From assembly GCA_012934845.2 (NCBI GenBank), contig WNNJ02000851.1:1-64000 (forward strand): 64,000 bases of DNA, in the 5' to 3' direction. Positions 43,915 through 53,489 of this stretch are shown here, piece by piece (within the stretch, counting starts at the first letter, position 1; each line of letters starts with the position of its first letter). The position numbers were made by a program, and so were the translations under genes. Below the pieces are notes generated by a model. The model did no database searches and had not been told where the DNA came from. It saw only the letters and a program-made list of their open reading frames with translations. The DNA is from Pomphorhynchus laevis (taxonomy: Eukaryota > Acanthocephala > Palaeacanthocephala > Echinorhynchida > Pomphorhynchidae).

Positions 43915-45760
43915 ATTTTCTTCTTTTATAAAATCTTTATGGAACGAAGAAAAGTATTTTTGTTTTTAGGCATTATTAATTATCCACACGAGAACAATTT
44001 TTGTTAGTGTAAATTGTTACAACGTTTGGGTCAATCACAGTGACCCTTTTCAAGTTAAAAGTTTTCAAAACACAAATCGCCTTATATCCTATAAGTGCGG
44101 AAGAATTATGACGATGTTTTCTTAGTCCATAGTATCTATAGGAATTTTTAAATTATAATTTGATTTGTTTCCATGCATCCTTTCACCACTGCCGTTGATG
44201 TGTATAGACTCAAAAATTAACCGTCTATAATAATTTGATTCTTTTGCGAGAAATTTGATATCATCGAATTCAATATTGTGTCCTTTCATAAGAGAATGGT
44301 TTAAAACGGCAGATGACTCCTTTCATGTCATCTGCGTCTCCTTTCCTTAGACATCTCATGTCTCCTTTCCTTAGAGCATTACTATGTTCCTTAATTCTAA
44401 GTTGTAATGGTCGTCTGGTCTGAACCACGTATGTAGCATCACAATCTTTACATTTTATCTCATATACGAAACCTAACTTTTGCTGAGATGAGGGTCGCCG
44501 TTTGAACATGGATGCTAGACACCTGCTAGGTGGACAGTAAACTGTAGGACGTGATGACGTCTGTCGTCTAATGCCATCTTCAAGTTTGTTCAGGCTACGG
44601 TTGTCAACGAATGACGATCGCAAATATATTTTAGTTTTTGCTTGGTCTTTTTTGTCATGTGTCGATGCAAAAAATATACTCTTCGACTTTCGATCTGCCT
44701 GGGTGATGGCTCATTTGGGAAATCCCCGATTTTTGAGTTTCGACTTAATAATCGAACTTTCAGTTAACCGGGCACATTTCTCTGAGGAAATTTGCAAAGA
44801 CCTTAGCAACAATGAAGATGCTGCGGATATCTTATATTTGTTTGGTATATGAGTAGACCAGAGGGGAGGATTCCAGGTAATATTAGGTTTACGATATACC
44901 TCTGTTGTGATGTTATTACCACGTCTAACAAGCACATCGAGAAATGCGATCAATTGTTTACTATTTTCAAGCTGTACCTGTCATTGAATTGTCGGATCTT
45001 TTTCATTAAGCACGTTTAGGAGTGATACCGTATTTAGACGCGTATTGAAAACCATAAACACATCATCTACATAGCGCCAATATGTGCATAGGTCTGGCAG
45101 TTTATGATATATGTCTGTTTCCCATTCATCCATATAAATGTTTGCTAAAGTAGGTGCGAGCGGAGAGCCCATTGCAACTCCGTCGATTTGATCAAGTACG
45201 TCCTTCTCAAAAAGAAACGCAGACTTTTCAGCGTTTATAGAATTTCTTTGTTCATGCCTTAGAGCGAAAGTTATCCCAACTTGTGCAAAAATCAAATCGG
45301 GAATTATTGGTTTTCACGAATCCAAATTGCAAAGAAAATTGTTTTTCCATAATGAGGTTTGGTATACGTCAGTCACGTAAAGCAATTAAGGCACATCTCC
45401 CAAAGTCGCGTAGTATTTGGTGTAACTTTGTCCGAAGTATATACAGTGATAATATTAATTGGATCAATGAGTTTGTTAACAACAAATTGAGGAAACATGA
45501 GACCATTATTAGACAACGTCATGAAGCTAAGTTAATGGAATATTTGTAAAAAGATACTTAACATCAGCAGTAAATATTTTAATATCATTGGAATGCCTGT
45601 TTCTAATTAAACTAGAAAATAGTGGACAATCTCTAATTAAAGAAAAATGATTGTTAGTAAAATTTCGTTTTAATAAAGTAGATATATATATATTTGGCGA
45701 TCTTATAATAATAAGTAGAGTAGGATGCAACAATAGGACGTGCACAATGATAACTTCTAT
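43915..45760 (-). mobile_element. canonical Penelope-type PLE (C-terminal endonuclease), rearranged and broken
   Basis: On minus: ADVKYLFTNIPLT (motif A, near 45530), IDGVAMGSPLAPTLANIYMD and RYVDDVFMVF (YxDD, near 45060), then FLDVLVRRGNN and ITTEVYRKP (44900s). Last is a GIY-YIG endonuclease, GFVYEIKCKDCDATYVVQT, at about 44470-44410. Here the endonuclease follows the reverse transcriptase, the usual PLE order, in contrast to the family at 4054. YVVQT stands where YIG-[KE]-T is normal. The 3' end near 43920 (AAAATCTTTATGGAACGAAG) matches the end near 50165. A ~230-bp segment at 45297-45548 is inverted. Confidence 0.8.
45297..45549 (+). pseudogene. inverted PLE N-terminal segment
   Basis: The plus-strand open frame encodes RQSRKAIKAHLPKSRSIWCN and WINEFVNNKLRKHETIIRQR, Lys/Arg-rich sequence that I read as PLE N-terminal material. 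It sits in reverse orientation inside the minus-strand reverse transcriptase, just after motif A. Inverted internal pieces are common in PLE insertions. The assignment to the PLE N-terminus is tentative. Confidence 0.45.
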
Positions 45761-46289
45761 GAATCATAGGTAACAAATATAGAAATCCAGGTTTTGAGTT
45801 CTTGGCCGTGTAAACCTTTTTAACATTTTCAGGAATTTTATTACAAGCATATAGCTTACACAGAAATTTATTATACTCATTTTGACGAATGGTTTTAACA
45901 ACAATGGTTTTCCCGAATAATGAAATAAAATATTTATTTTATTTCATTATTATAATTTTTGATATTTTTTGAGTAATTTAGTATATTTTTCCTTTTAATC
46001 TTGGGTTGCGGTTCTTTTTCTCTAAAGTTTGTTTAAAAAAACCTTGTATAGAATGCGTGTGAGTAATAATAAAGATTTTATTAAATCACAAAACATAAAT
46101 GAAAAAAGTAATAACAGTCAGTGAATGAGTGTCAGTTAAAGACGGAAACCACAGTTCATTTCTTTCTTACAATCTTCCCTTTCCTCATTGCCTCAAATCC
46201 AGGGGGATCTGAGCCCCCAACCGATCCAACACACCGCCTTCCGACTGAACCACCCGGGGTCTTTCACCTCCCGAAGAACCCAATCGGCC

Positions 46290-48411
46290 CGGACTATGCT
46301 GAGTAAACGAGAGACGAGGAGCTTAAAAACCTAGGCCTTTGCTCTGGGAGACGTCCTCCCGAAAAGAAGACTAATCCCGAGATAGACCAAGTGCCCCATA
46401 GGCGCACCTGGGTTTTCTCTTTCAATGGCAGATTTTGAGATCGCTTCAGGGCCCACCTAGCTTTCTTCATGATAAGGTTGAGTCTATCCAGGTCAGCTTT
46501 CGCCGACCAGTTCACCGTAACGGTGAACCCCAGGTATTTTACTCGACTTGTAAAGGTGGGAAGTGGTTCAGAGTCAAATATGGAGGAGAGTGCAGAGAGT
46601 GCTAGTCTCTTAAGTTTTTTCTTTGTCGCAGGGGATCAATGAAAACTACCAACTGCGATTTTGCGGAGTTTAAAATAGGATTGGATTTGGGTAGCTGGTC
46701 TTTTAATCTTGAAAAGAAACGGCTGATGTCAGAGACTACGTCTTTACACCTGCGTCCAGTGAACAGGGCTGTGGTGTCATCAGCGTACACCACTAGAGGT
46801 TCGCGTTTGAATATTTTAAATAGGTTAATGGAAGCAGCAAGATATGAGATAGGAGAAAAAGGGGAGCTTTGAGGCACACCCGTAATGGGGTAGAACTGAC
46901 GCGCATCAGGGTCGTCTTCATAGTAAAATCGCTTGGTGTACAGCAGAATCTCCACTCTGTTCACAATTCTCGCAGGCAACCCGAGGGACCTGAAAGAAGA
47001 GATCACAAAGGAAATGGAGATGCGGTCAAATGCAGCAGAAAAGTCAAGGAAAACAGCCATAACTAGACGATGGCTATTATCCTGACAAAACTGCTCCACC
47101 TCACCAACTGCTGAATGGACCGAGCGACCTTTGACGAACCAATGAAAACCTGGAGGGATCAAATTACGCCTACTTAGATGATCGCGGATTTTACGCGCAA
47201 GCGCTATTTCGTAAATCGATACGAGGGCATTTTGAATCGAAATGGGTCTCAGATCTTTAGGGCATGAGCAGGATTTTTTCTTAGAAATAAAAACACGCTT
47301 ACTAATATTGATGCCTGCAACATCGGATGGTAAGGCTAAAAGCATTGTGACGGCCACCTCTCTTCTCTGATCAGCTGTCAAAAGCTGACAGACCCGAGAA
47401 GAAAGTGGAACGACGGATTTGGAGATGCCCGGAGTGAACCCCAGGAGTTAAGGATATCCGTAACAGATAGATCCCTACTCCTGAAGTTACACCAAGGCGG
47501 GATTGGTTGAGGTGATTGAGTGGCTCCATAGTTGTGTAGGGCCAGTGACTCCTCTAAAACTTTATCAAGGCCTACATTCCCTATCCAACGCAATGCTCTA
47601 TCCTTCCAGCAAACAAACTTCTCTTTCTTGAAAATCTTCCAAAAGGAAGACTGAGAAGGATTAAGTCGAGCAATACTCATCCTATCCTTACTCAGCTGGA
47701 ACCTATATCTAGTGCTCCAGTATTCATTCGAGAGAGCCTGTCTGGCGGAAATAGAGAGATTAGGAAGGTTCAGCAATTTAGCTAGGACCTTGAGTTTTGT
47801 CGGAGTGGGATTGTACAAGCGATCTTTATAGGTAGTCGATAAAATTGCGGTAGCTTGCGAAAAGAGGTAGGTATTGAATTCGGTAAGACTCTCATTCCCT
47901 ATTCGTGGAAAGAGTTGGATAGCCACATGAAAGAGGGCCACTCTGACCGGATCAAAGTGAAACCTCCTTCTAAGCAACGTATCCTCCTCAATTCTCCAAC
48001 GAATTAGGTCATGAGAGGTGGACAATTGTTAGCGCGACTGCTCCGTACAGAGGGGTTTAAGCCACCACTCGAGTGAATCAGTAGAATGTCGAGGATTGAA
48101 TTTGTTGATGTACAATGAAAGGTGGGTGCCGGTGATTTGTGAATGAAGTAATCGTTTCTGGCTCTGCGATGTGCTACGTTGATCCAACGACCAGTTCTGT
48201 CGTTGAAGTCTCCAAGTATCATGTCATAGCCGCTATCAATGATACTATCCAGGAGGTCACAGTTCTTGTGAATCTCTCCAACACGTATGTAGACATTGGC
48301 TAGACTGAGGCGTTTACCGTTCTTACAGAGTGAAACTACTAAACAAGACATGGCTGGATATGAATAGTTTAATAAGAGAGAGGATCTTAACAAGCACTTA
48401 ACTAAGGTCAA
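46290..48411 (-). pseudogene. LINE copy A ORF2: endonuclease and reverse transcriptase, broken
   Basis: 48411-48004 holds the endonuclease end with MILGDFNDRTGRW (GDFN motif). 48025-47378 is the linker (FWKIFKKEKFVCWKDRALRW). 47381-46602 is the reverse transcriptase: DLRPISIQNALVSIYE, FLDFSAAFDRIS (motif A), ITGVPQSSPFSPI (motif B with Gly changed to Ser) and VVYADDTTALFTG (catalytic YADD intact). 46515-46294 is part of the tail (MNWSAKADLDRLNLIMKKAR). At least three frameshifts and the motif B change make it inactive. Confidence 0.85.
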
Positions 48412-48793
48412 GAGTCCTTGAGATGACGAGGAGTGAGGTGGGGTTATGTACGGAGTATAGTGGGAACTGATATGCTTTGGGATAAATCGAGTAATGTCCT
48501 GGGGGAGATGGATAGACCGCGTCTCCTGAAGGACTACAACATCTGCATCTCTACCAGATAAAAGTCCAAGGACAGAAGCACCTCCCGAATTCTACTGAAG
48601 GACATTCAGTGAAAAAGGATCACGAGTTCTCTGCATTGTGATGGATTAGTTGGATGGGGGATTGCCTACCGAGATAGAGCTAGGTGCAGGAAGGTTATTC
48701 TTCCCGCCACTAGCCCCACCAGGGGTCGGTACTTGCCCTGGGCAATATATTCATTTCCCCCTATCTTGCTCTCGAGGAGCTTCCCGATCTTGA

Positions 48794-49877
48794 TTAGGTC
48801 ACGGGATGGGCCGAGCCTCCCCTTTTTTTCGATACAGGAATAATCGGTGGTGCTGGCACTGTAGGATTCGTGTTAACGGCCCTAATGGCCATCATGATAA
48901 AATTTTCTAGCCTCTTGTGTGATGCTTCTATTTTTAGGTCCATCCATTTAGTGATCTCAGAATCGTCCATCCGCTGTGGACCTGCGATGTTTGAATAGGA
49001 TGTGGATGTTTTTGTTTTGGACGGTCGAACAAATTGAGCTTTGTACGCCTTAAACTTGAGGCAGGACCTGCGCCAAGCCGGATGGCTTCCTCCGCAGTTT
49101 GTACACGATAAAATGGCGTTGCAGGAGTCGTTGGAAAAAGGGAAGAACATGTGGCGGATCCACACGAACCACATGTGGGCGTCCCACTGCAGCTGGATGC
49201 CCAGTGCCCCCATTTGTGACATTGGCTGCAGTTGGGGTAGGTGAACTCGTCAATGTCCACAATCGAAAAGTGTAGATTAAATCCCATAAAAGGGTTAGAT
49301 GCTGATTTAGAGAGAATTTCCGCTCTGTCGACAGAGGCGGAACAGAATCATACCTGTATAGGGTTACTATCCCTACCCAGTAATTGTCGTAGATTGGAAA
49401 CCTGGAATCTGTCCATAAGTACTTTTTTATCTTCGTCTTCTAACGAGCAAGGAAGGTTATTTATTTTTAATTACGCCATAATAGGCTTAATAATTATATC
49501 CCCTTGTTCTTTGATTTGAGAAGAAGTCAGAATAAATAGTTAGTAGGTCTGAAAATACAAAGGAGATTTTAATATCCCCTGGAAAAAGTTTTACTTTGTT
49601 GAAACGAACTCTGTTCTTGTTAATTTTTTGCAAAATCTCTCAAAAAAATGTTGTATAATTGATCTTTAGCTATAGGTTTCGTAGGCTTAATGATGATTAA
49701 GTTCTTCATTTTCGGGAGGGGGGGGAGTTCCTCCCCATCATTTGATGAACACAAAACATTACTGACCTTAGAAGTTCGAGTAATCGTTGTAGAAGTATAA
49801 AAACTCACAATATTCTCTCCTTGGAAATTGTGAAAATATGCATTGAAAATTGTAACCTGTGAAGGCTCCGACTGCAT
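48794..49877 (-). pseudogene. LINE copy A ORF1 with CCHC zinc knuckles
   Basis: The zinc-knuckle region reads CSQCHKWGHWASSC, then CGSCGSATC and CTNCGGSHPAWRRSC, three closely spaced Cys/His clusters as in ORF1 proteins of the I, R1 and Jockey groups. A Lys/Pro-rich tail follows (FVRPSKTKTSTSYSNIAG). The N-terminal part is readable at 49877-49620. The parts lie in different frames. The protein binds the element's RNA in relatives. Confidence 0.75.
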
Positions 49878-49925
49878 CTTTTGTTCGCTCGCTTTTTTTG
49901 CTGTATTTGGATGATGCGTGTGAGT

Positions 49926-50170
49926 GTGTGTTTGTAATGTTTTTTCTTTGAAGTTTGTTTTTTACAAAAAAACCTTGTATAGAATGTGTGTGAATGTGTG
50001 TTTGTAACGTTTTTCTTAAAAGTTTGTTTCTGTTTTATTGTAATTTGTATAAATGGCAACTTTAGTAATTTTTTGTAGTTTCCTGACGATTATAGCAGTA
50101 GCTATTGAAAATATCGGACATTAACGTTTTGTTGAATTAAATAAAAATAATTTTCTTCGTTCCATAAAGA
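49926..50170 (+). repeat. PLE 3' end with ~66-bp short tandem repeat and hammerhead-like motif
   Basis: A unit with AAACCTTGTATAGAATG, GTGTGAATGTGTGTTTGTAA and GAAGTTTGTTTTTTAC is repeated (49926-50050), and a copy also lies left of the LINE at 46021-46066. It is followed by TTTCCTGACGATTATAGCAG, TAGCTATTGAAAATATC (CTGACGA, a TAGC/GCTA stem, GAA) and an end AATTTTCTTCGTTCCATAAAG, which matches the end of the canonical PLE at 43920. Confidence 0.55.
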
Positions 50171-50405
50171 TTTTATACATTTCGACAATAATAACTGATA
50201 TTTAAATAATACAAAATAAGAAAAACCAATTTTCAGATCCGAAAGAATTTGATGAAAAAAAATGTTTTTAATAAAAATATCAAAAATCTTAAGTCTATTT
50301 AAAGTTTGATATCATTTGTAGATATCAAGTGGAAATGTTTTCCTTACAAACTGTATCGTTTGTTTTTACAGAAAGGCAGCAGGAAAATTTCAACAGATCA
50401 TTAAA

Positions 50406-50478
50406 GGACCGAAACACGAAAGGTAGGCGTAGGCTCACTGCTGATGAGGTCCACCTACGCTGATTGTAGTGTACAGTG
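50406..50478 (+). ncRNA. hammerhead-like ribozyme with permuted strand order (family 1, copy 1)
   Basis: GGACC 50406-50410, GAA 50411-50413, ACAC 50414-50417, linker, GGCGTAGG 50426-50433, CACTG 50436-50440, CTGATGA 50441-50447, GGTCC 50448-50452, CCTACGCT 50454-50461, GATTGTA, GTGT 50469-50472, A50473, CAGTG 50474-50478. Pairs: GGACC/GGTCC (II), ACAC/GTGT (III), CACTG/CAGTG (I) and GGCGTAGG/CCTACGCT (extra helix). All invariant core letters of a hammerhead are present, and the residue before helix I is A after U, an allowed UH site. The strand order differs from every hammerhead type I know. Confidence 0.65.
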
Positions 50479-50775
50479 CTGCATCTAGGATTAAAGAATT
50501 CACACGAGGATAATTTATGAAGCCGACCAAATGATGATACTCGCTCGTGTATGCAATTATTCATTCTATTAACCTGGCAGATTCCGGTTTCCTGTCAAGA
50601 AAATTCAAAAGACAGATTGTCGGTTGTTTCCGGCAACTGTAGTGCTATCTCCGTCATTTTGTTACAAAAGACGGAAACAACGTACAGTTTGCACAAGTGG
50701 AAATGTTTTCCTTACAAACTGTATCGTTTGTTTTTACAGAAAGGCAGCAGAGGAAAATTTCAGCAGATCATTAAA

Positions 50776-50848
50776 GGACCGAAACACGAAAGGTAGGCGT
50801 AGGCTCACTGCTGATGAGGTCCACCTACGCTGATTGTAGTGTACAGTG
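50776..50848 (+). ncRNA. hammerhead-like ribozyme with permuted strand order (family 1, copy 2)
   Basis: Same 73-nt sequence as 50406-50478 in the second unit of the array; all four helices are unchanged. Confidence 0.65.
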
Positions 50849-51034
50849 CTGCATCTAGGATTAAAGAATTCACATGAGGATAATTTATGAAGCCGACCAA
50901 ATGATAAAATGATTGTGTAAAATGTTATAAAGTTCTTCGTAACATTTTTATACGTCTCGTGTAAGCAATGAATATTCCTAATTTAAATGATAGCAAATAT
51001 GATCATCTATAATCAATTATAAGATTTGATATGT

Positions 51035-51990
51035 TTTTCCTATATATTGCAATCCACATGTTAGATACACTATTATTATTATGTTTTGTTTATTTTATAA
51101 TTATATAACAATACGTAGACTCAGTTAGCTGATTTAATATTAATATATTATATTGATAATATAGACTTACTCTGGTTGTGAGCATTTAAGTCATTATAGT
51201 AAGCATTTAAGTCATTTTATAACGAATTGTAAATTTTATTTCTATTGTTATTATTTAATATATATTTATACCCTTTTGATAGAATTTTCCTTAATTCATT
51301 TTTTTCAATTAACTCTAGATTATGAGTGCATATATGTTCATTTAAATCTGACCCTATTATTTCTTTACTTTTAGAATTATTTAAAAGTCCGGCTATATTT
51401 ATGTTATCTATACATTTATTAATGAAGTTTATGGTTAATGTATATTTTCTATTGTTATTATTAACATTTATTGTACGATTATAGTATTTTATATTACAAT
51501 AACTGTCTATTATACAACTTAGCCTATCATAGTCGTTAATTAATTTTTGATTTATTGAACAAATGATATCTTTAGAAAAACTTCTTATATTTACATAAAG
51601 ATCTTTTAGCTTATTATCACTTAAAAGTTGTTTTAATATTTCTAATTGTTCATTTATGAAATATAGTTTGACTATTATGCTGTATATTATATATGTGTTG
51701 CCTAAACCTAGTTTTTAAGATTTGATATGTTTTTCCTATATATTGCAATCCACATGTTAGATACACTACACCTGCGTATTAGATACACTACACCTGCGGT
51801 ATTGCAGTTACAATTATTATTAATATTTAATGAAAAACATTTGTTTGTCGTATTACTTACGATACAATTATTATTTATAACATCACAAACTATAAAATTT
51901 TTCTGTTACATTTAAATGATCTAAAATTAAAATCATTAGTACTAATGATTCCTAAATTTACTAAAATATCCTAAATTTAGTACTAAATCC
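51035..51990 (-). pseudogene. Naiad-type PLE N-terminal part (endonuclease start and linker), rearranged
   Basis: On minus, 51960-51715 contains the endonuclease start (Cys-rich lead-in, then the region before QYIGKT). 51670-51190 contains the linker (NELEILKQLLSDNKLKDLYV, then INQKLINDYDRLSC, then NINIAGLLNNSKSKE). The LYWN and YIDD regions are absent. At 51035-51075 a second piece of the endonuclease is followed by a plus-strand terminal fragment (51076-51137, ending CAGTTAGCTGAT), so ends of opposite orientation meet there. Confidence 0.7.
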
Positions 51991-52186
51991 GCTATAAAGT
52001 ATAACTTATAGCGGATTTTTTATTTGATCTAAAAATACATTCCATTATTGGAGAGAGAACGATTAACCGATTCTTCCGGTTTTTAACATATATGTTAAGT
52101 TCATATACCTGTACAGTCATTGTTACCATTGAAATTTTGATGACTCTTTTTATTATCCCGCTACTTTGATCCTACCTAGAAGCCAA

Positions 52187-52261
52187 CAGCAGTACGCTAC
52201 ATTTTAGTATTAGTGGACCTTATCAACTACTGATCCAATACCTACGTTTACGTTTCGGTCC
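52187..52261 (-). ncRNA. hammerhead-like ribozyme with permuted strand order (family 2)
   Basis: On minus: GGACC (52261-52257), GAA, ACGT, linker, GGTATTGG, CAGTAG, TTGATAA in place of CTGATGA, GGTCC, CTAATACT, AAAATGTA, GCGT (52197-52194), A (52193), CTGCTG (52192-52187). Pairs: GGACC/GGTCC (II), ACGT/GCGT (III), CAGTAG/CTGCTG (I) and GGTATTGG/CTAATACT (extra). The core word is mutated here but intact in the next unit (52354-52428), where instead helix II is damaged. Confidence 0.55.
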
Positions 52262-52353
52262 TGTTAATGTTAGCTGATGATCACTCGACTCGCCCGCTTT
52301 AGTGGCAATTAGATTGAATGAAAGACTAAAGATTTTTCGATCCAATACGCCAA

Positions 52354-52428
52354 CAGCAGTACGCTACATTTCAGTATTAGTGAGTCTCATCAGCTACTGA
52401 TCCAATGCATACATTTGACTTTTCGGTT
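52354..52428 (-). ncRNA. hammerhead-like ribozyme with permuted strand order (family 2, second unit)
   Basis: CAGTAG, CTGATGA, GACTC, CTAATACT, GAAATGTA, GCGT, A, CTGCTG are kept. The first strand reads AACCGAAAAGT and no longer pairs well with GACTC. A third, plus-strand relic is at 52507-52570 and lacks the cleavage strand. Confidence 0.45.
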
Positions 52429-52595
52429 TTTTAAAGACAAAATCTTTTATTTAATCTAAATGTCAATAAAGAAGACGAGTTGAGTGATCGTCAGCTAACA
52501 TTAAAAGGACCGAAGCGTTAAAAGAAGGTATTGGATTAATCGGTGATGAGGTCTACAAATACTGAAATGTATGGCTTATAGATAGAATAAAAGCA

Positions 52596-52880
52596 GTGTG
52601 TAGACGGGTACTATGCAGTCGAATAAGCGTAAATATGCAATCAGTCGCAGGCATTGATCAATTATGCGCCGGTCAACGGTGTGAAGTCGAAGCTGCAGTT
52701 CACTCTATATCAGAATTATTCCAACAGTCTACCGAGTCAGCAATTTTACAGCTAGACGCCTCGAACGAATTCAATTGCATTAACATAAAATTAGCATTAG
52801 AAAACATAGAATTCGTATGTCCTCAATGGCAACACTGTAAAGAAATCTTTATACGAACTATATCTCAACTATTTTGTTGA
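52596..52880 (+). pseudogene. retroelement reverse transcriptase fragment (motif A region)
   Basis: Open frame with QLCAGQRCEVEAAVHSISELF and LQLDASNEFNCINIKLALEN. The pattern LCAGQ...EAA-[IV]-H and L-x-x-DA-x-NAFN-x-[IL]-N is a reverse-transcriptase palm motif of a retroelement family I can picture but not name with confidence. It is cut off by the 258-bp array, and the YxDD region is missing. Confidence 0.6.
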
Positions 52881-53056
52881 GATATTTCCGGACCGCTTCG
52901 ACTAACTTGTAGCCAGCTAAAATACAAGTTAGTCGAAGAGGTCCGGAAATATCTCAACAAAATGAAATTCAACCGACTACCAACAAGACGATTTCAATGA
53001 ATCATTTCAATCTGATGGAGGACCACCATGTGTATCGTCAATATAGTGCATGCTGA

Positions 53057-53121
53057 GGGACGAAACAACGATGATACAGAGACGTCCACTGATGAGTCCC
53101 GCTCTGTGGAGTTGTCTGGAC
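53057..53121 (+). ncRNA. hammerhead-like ribozyme with permuted strand order (family 4, copy 1)
   Basis: GGGAC 53057-53061, GAA, ACAAC 53065-53069, ACAGAG 53076-53081, GTCCA 53084-53088, CTGATGA 53089-53095, GTCCC 53096-53100, CTCTGT 53102-53107, GTTGT 53111-53115, C53116, TGGAC 53117-53121. Pairs: GGGAC/GTCCC (II), ACAAC/GTTGT (III), GTCCA/TGGAC (I) and ACAGAG/CTCTGT (extra). C53116 follows GU, the commonest hammerhead cleavage triplet. Confidence 0.65.
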
Positions 53122-53314
53122 AGCATGATTTCTGTCGTAATGCGACCTGATAGCTGAAGCTATTATGTAGCCAGCTAAAATACAAGTTAGTCGAAGAGGG
53201 CCGGAAATATCTCAACATAATGAAATTCAACTGACTACCAACAAGACGATTTTAATGCATCATTTCGATCTGATGGAGGACAACCATGCTTATCGTCAAT
53301 ATAGTGCATGCAGT

Positions 53315-53379
53315 GGGACGAAACAACGATGATACAGATACGTCCACTGATGAGTCCCGCTCTGTGGAGTTGTCTGGGC
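53315..53379 (+). ncRNA. hammerhead-like ribozyme with permuted strand order (family 4, copy 2)
   Basis: Second unit of the 258-bp array. TGGAC becomes TGGGC (a G-T wobble keeps helix I) and ACAGAG becomes ACAGAT (the outer pair of the extra helix is lost). Confidence 0.6.
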
Positions 53380-53489
53380 AGCATGCTTCCTGTCGTAATG
53401 CGACCTGATAGCTGAGGCTATTATGTAGCCAGCTAAAATACAAGTTAGTCGAAGAGGTCCGGAAATATCTCAACAAAAAGCAAAATAAT

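Larger units (their letters stand above)
46067..49913 (-). mobile_element. I/Jockey-group LINE, copy A, with 12-bp target duplication
   Basis: ATGCGTGTGAGT flanks the element on both sides (46055-46066 and 49914-49925), so the ~3.85-kb insertion is complete. Order on minus: ORF1 (from about 49877, zinc knuckles near 49240-49100), endonuclease (about 48411-48004) and reverse transcriptase (48025 down to about 46290). The 3' end is AAATCTTTATTATT. It was inserted into short PLE-like repeats (ACCTTGTATAGAATG on both sides). Copies B and C of the same family lie at 58420-61990 and 62040 to the window end. Confidence 0.85.
50326..50907 (+). repeat. ~368-370-bp tandem array, 1.6 copies (permuted-hammerhead bearing)
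   Basis: CAAGTGGAAATGTTTTCC at 50326 recurs at 50694. The two copies are nearly identical (a 2-bp AG indel and scattered changes) and the second stops near GCCGACCAAATGAT. Each copy has one ribozyme-like motif. No protein is encoded. Confidence 0.85.
52142..52585 (-). repeat. ~167-bp tandem array with an inverted third copy (permuted-hammerhead bearing)
   Basis: CCAACAGCAGTACGCTACAT occurs at 52184 and 52351, 167 bp apart, on minus-oriented units. Past about 52435 the same sequence continues in the opposite orientation (TCAGCTAACATTAAAAGGAC at 52491-52510). So there are two head-to-tail units plus one inverted unit. Confidence 0.75.
52871..53478 (+). repeat. 258-bp tandem array with an inverted start (permuted-hammerhead bearing)
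   Basis: 52871-52910 is the mirror of 52922-52963 (ATATTTCCGGACC against GGTCCGGAAATAT). From 52911 two units of exactly 258 bp follow (AGCCAGCTAAAATACAAG at 52911, 53169 and 53427), then ~50 bp of a third. The array interrupts the retroelement whose pieces are at 52596-52880 and 53490-54190. Confidence 0.88.

Noticed and set aside
50406-50452. Reading the motif as an ordinary type II hammerhead (GAA ... CTGATGA closed by GGACC/GGTCC)
   Set aside because: A short helix III (AC...GT) followed by A can be drawn, but the segment between it and CTGATGA cannot form helix I in any of the four families, while the downstream strand pairs with both helix I and helix III every time.
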